Of a stretch of 64,000 bases of DNA, positions 62,217 to 64,000 are shown in pieces (positions within the stretch are counted from its first letter, which is position 1; each line of letters begins with the position of its first letter). Origin of the DNA: WHTX01 sp038255145 (lineage in GTDB: Bacteria > Actinomycetota > Acidimicrobiia > Acidimicrobiales > CAIXPF01); the NCBI GenBank assembly GCA_038255145.1, contig JBBSLP010000021.1, forward strand, positions 1 through 64,000. The letters are read 5' to 3'. The translations under genes and the position numbers were made by a program. Below the pieces are notes generated by a model. It was not told the origin of the DNA and did not search any database. It saw nothing but the letters and a program-made list of their open reading frames with translations.

Positions 62217-62353
62217 ACGTTCCCCTTGATCATATGCAACCGGGCCGCGAGCCGGCGGGCACGCCGGGACGGCTCGGGCACGCTACTCCTGACACAGGGT
62301 CATCAGGGGGTCACCCTTGTTCGATGTCGGCGAACAGGGAGACCGTTGACATA

Positions 62354-62397
62354 GTGACACCGGGCACCCTCCATTGCTGGATCGTGCCGGGTGTCAC
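62354..62397 (-). terminator. Terminator of the thiolase gene
   Basis: GTGACACCGGGCAC (62354-62367) pairs with GTGCCGGGTGTCAC (62384-62397) with one mismatch, about 52 nt past the thiolase stop. The approximately 230 nt between the two genes hold this hairpin and a TAGCGT -10 box for binding protein 4. Confidence 0.65.
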
Positions 62398-62448
62398 GGG
62401 TGTTCCTTGTTCGTGTGCTCGGGCCAGCCTCGGCGGCAGGCCCGCGGA

Positions 62449-63678
62449 TCAGATGCGTTCGATGATGGTGGCCGTGCCCATGCCGCCGCCGGTGCACATG
62501 GCCACCAGGCCGGTCTGCAGGTCACGTCGCTCGAGCTCGTCGAGCAGGGTGCCGATGAGCATGCCGCCGGTGGCGCCGATGGGGTGGCCCAGGGCCATGG
62601 CCCCACCGTTCACGTTCACCTTGTCGTTGTCGACCTTGGTGTCGCGCAGGAACTTCAGCACCACGGCGGCGAAGGCCTCGTTGATCTCGAACAGGTCGAT
62701 GTCATCGAAGGTCATGCCCGCCTTGGCCACGCAACGGGTGGCGGCGGGGCCGGGGGCGGTGAGCATGATGACGGGCTCGGTGCCGGCCACCGCGGTCATG
62801 ATCACGCGGGCCCGGGGCGTCAGGCCGTGGGCCCGGGCGTAGTCCGGTGAGGTCACGATGACGGCCGAAGCGCCGTCGACCACGCCCGAGCTGTTGCCGG
62901 CGTGGTGGACGTGGTCGATGTGGTCCCACTTCGGGTAGGCCAGCAGCGCCGTCTGGTCGAGCGTCAGCGTCTTGCCCTCGGGGGTGTGGGCCCCCATGGC
63001 CGCGAAGCTGGGGGTCAGCTTGGCCAGGTCGGCCATGCTCGTGCCCGGACGGGGGAACTCCTCGCGGTCGAGGGCCAGGGTGCCGTCGTCGTGGTAGATG
63101 GGCACCAGGCTGCGGGCGAAGCGATCCTCGGCCAGCGCGGCGGCGGCCCGGGTCTGGCTCTGCTCGGCCAGCTGGTCGCAGTCCTCGCGGCTGAAGCCCT
63201 CGGTGGTGGCGATGAGGTCGGCCGACAGGCCCTGGGGGACCAGGGCCTACTGGTCGTACAGGTGGGCGTTGTTGGCGGTGAAGCCGTCCACGTGCAGGGG
63301 AGCGGGGCGGGACATGGACTCGATGCCCCCGGCCACGAGCAGGTCCTGGTGGCCGGCGAGCACGCCCATGGCCGCGAAGTTGACGGCCTGCTGGCCCGAG
63401 CCGCAGAAGCGGTTGAGGGTCACCCCGGGGGCATCGAAGGACCAGCCGGCGTCGAGGGCGGCCATGCGGGCGATGTCCATGGCGTGGTCGCCGGAACCAG
63501 CGCCACAGCCCATGATGACGTCGTCGACGTCGGCCGAGTCGAAGCCGACCCGCTGGCGGGCCGCTTCCATGACCTGGGCCAGGATGCGCTGGGGGTGGAC
63601 GTTGTGCAGGGCGCCGTTGGCCTTGCCCTTGCCCCGCGGTGAGCGCACCGCGTCGATGATCCAGGCTTCGCGCTCCAT
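62449..63678 (-). pseudogene. Acetyl-CoA acetyltransferase (thiolase) interrupted by an amber codon
   Basis: The reading frame encodes a 409-residue thiolase with all catalytic marks: nucleophile Cys in NRFCGSGQQAV, NEAFA, GHPIGATGG and the second Cys in MCTGGGMG. One in-frame TAG at 63247-63249 splits it after HLYDQ; the frame continues unchanged with ALVPQGLSADLIATTEG. A TAC (Tyr) to TAG change is the simplest cause, since related proteins have an aromatic residue there. ATG follows AGGAG. The enzyme would cleave 3-ketoacyl-CoA or condense acetyl-CoA. Confidence 0.85.
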
Positions 63679-63759
63679 GTGGTCTCCTGCTCTCGTCCGC
63701 CGTGGGGCGACATCGTCGTTCCGGGTGGGGCAGCGCCCGCCGTTGGCCGGCCGCCGCTA

Positions 63760-63777
63760 CCTGACGATTCTGTCAGG
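63760..63777. promoter_or_regulatory. Inverted repeat upstream of the thiolase
   Basis: CCTGAC-GATTCT-GTCAGG is a perfect 6-bp repeat about 82 nt before the thiolase start and 60 nt past the hrpA stop. It could be an operator or the hrpA terminator. Confidence 0.45.
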
Positions 63778-63837
63778 CGCGCCGGGCTTCGGCGGAAGGA
63801 GCCTGGTCACAGGTGACAGGAGGCACCACGCGAACCC

Positions 63838-64000
63838 TCAGCTGGCCACGAAGTCGTCCATGGCCCGCAGGATGCGCTCCTCGCTGACGGGGCGGGGCGT
63901 GCCCAGGGCCTGGGCGAACAGGCTGACCCGCAACTCCTCCACCATCCAGCGCAGGTGCTCGGCCTCGTGCCTGGCCCGGCCCGGTCCCATGGCGTCGAGC
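63838..64000 (-). CDS. hrpA: ATP-dependent RNA helicase HrpA, C-terminus (partial)
   Basis: The window edge cuts this gene; only the last 53 codons are present. They read LRWMVEELRVSLFAQALGTPRPVSEERILRAMDDF, which matches the very C-terminal DUF3418 segment of HrpA-type DEAH helicases (ELRVSLFAQ-LGT--PVSE). The helicase core lies beyond 64000. Too short for a view of the motor motifs. Confidence 0.7.
   Translation of the reverse strand, partial: LDAMGPGRARHEAEHLRWMVEELRVSLFAQALGTPRPVSEERILRAMDDFVAS

Noticed and set aside
63247..63249. Pyrrolysine or recoded amber in the thiolase
   Set aside because: Thiolases do not carry pyrrolysine and no pyl genes are seen. A Tyr to stop change or base error is simpler.

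Overview
The window is about 64 kb of very GC-rich (roughly 70% or more) bacterial chromosome with dense, short-spaced genes, many GTG starts and -10 boxes of the type TA(C/G)NNT. Gene content fits a high-GC actinobacterium: an IclR regulator divergent from leuCD, DUF2510 and amphi-Trp proteins, TIGR03083/TIGR03086 mycothiol-type proteins, SCO6745-family protein, BTAD regulator and many luciferase-like (LLM) flavin enzymes. The many Leu/Ile/Val-type solute-binding lipoproteins without transporter genes suggest Acidimicrobiia (Iamiaceae-like). The phylum-level call is firm; the class and family are inference. No phage, insertion sequence, CRISPR array or rRNA was found.

Layout. 1-7.4 kb is a branched-chain amino acid block: leuCD on the minus strand, a divergent IclR regulator with a palindrome at its start, greA, then leuB-ilvE-cimA on the plus strand. 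The leuB operon is preceded by a 13-codon leader peptide ending Val-Ala-Val-Ile-Leu and an intrinsic terminator, which looks like an attenuator. 7.4-11 kb holds a secreted protein, a hypothetical protein, gltX, a DUF218 protein, and tRNA-Gln(CTG) and tRNA-Glu(CTC), the substrates expected for GltX. 11-20.7 kb is accessory oxidative metabolism (Baeyer-Villiger monooxygenase, LLM oxidoreductase, SDR, acyl-CoA-dehydrogenase-fold flavoenzyme, nitroreductase), a TetR regulator, a serine hydrolase and a stand-alone LigD-type polymerase.

20.7-24.5 kb has a double-headed CoA transferase, a VapBC-like toxin-antitoxin pair and an SRPBCC protein. 24.5-32.3 kb is rich in damaged genes: an amidase and an acetamidase/formamidase with internal deletions, a frameshifted sensor-kinase N-terminus abutting a lipoprotein stub, and a frameshifted DUF3592 copy. 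32.3-38.3 kb carries two MFS carriers, a cupredoxin/DUF2330 pair and an intact amidase. 38.3-63.7 kb is dominated by four paralogous solute-binding lipoproteins, interspersed with acyl-CoA, SDR, LLM, MFS and acyl-CoA carboxylase genes, two secreted RVLDTR-domain proteins and a thiolase interrupted by an amber codon. The window ends inside hrpA.

How it fits together. Central biosynthesis lies at the left. The rest looks like scavenging and degradation of small organic acids, amides and ketones: binding lipoproteins for capture, CoA transferase/dehydrogenase/thiolase/carboxylase for processing, flavoenzymes for oxygenation. Two patterns cut across the window: about 15 genes have a TANNNT box 6-8 nt before their start codon, implying leaderless mRNAs, and about eight loci carry frameshifts, a nonsense codon or internal deletions, which is either real decay or assembly error.
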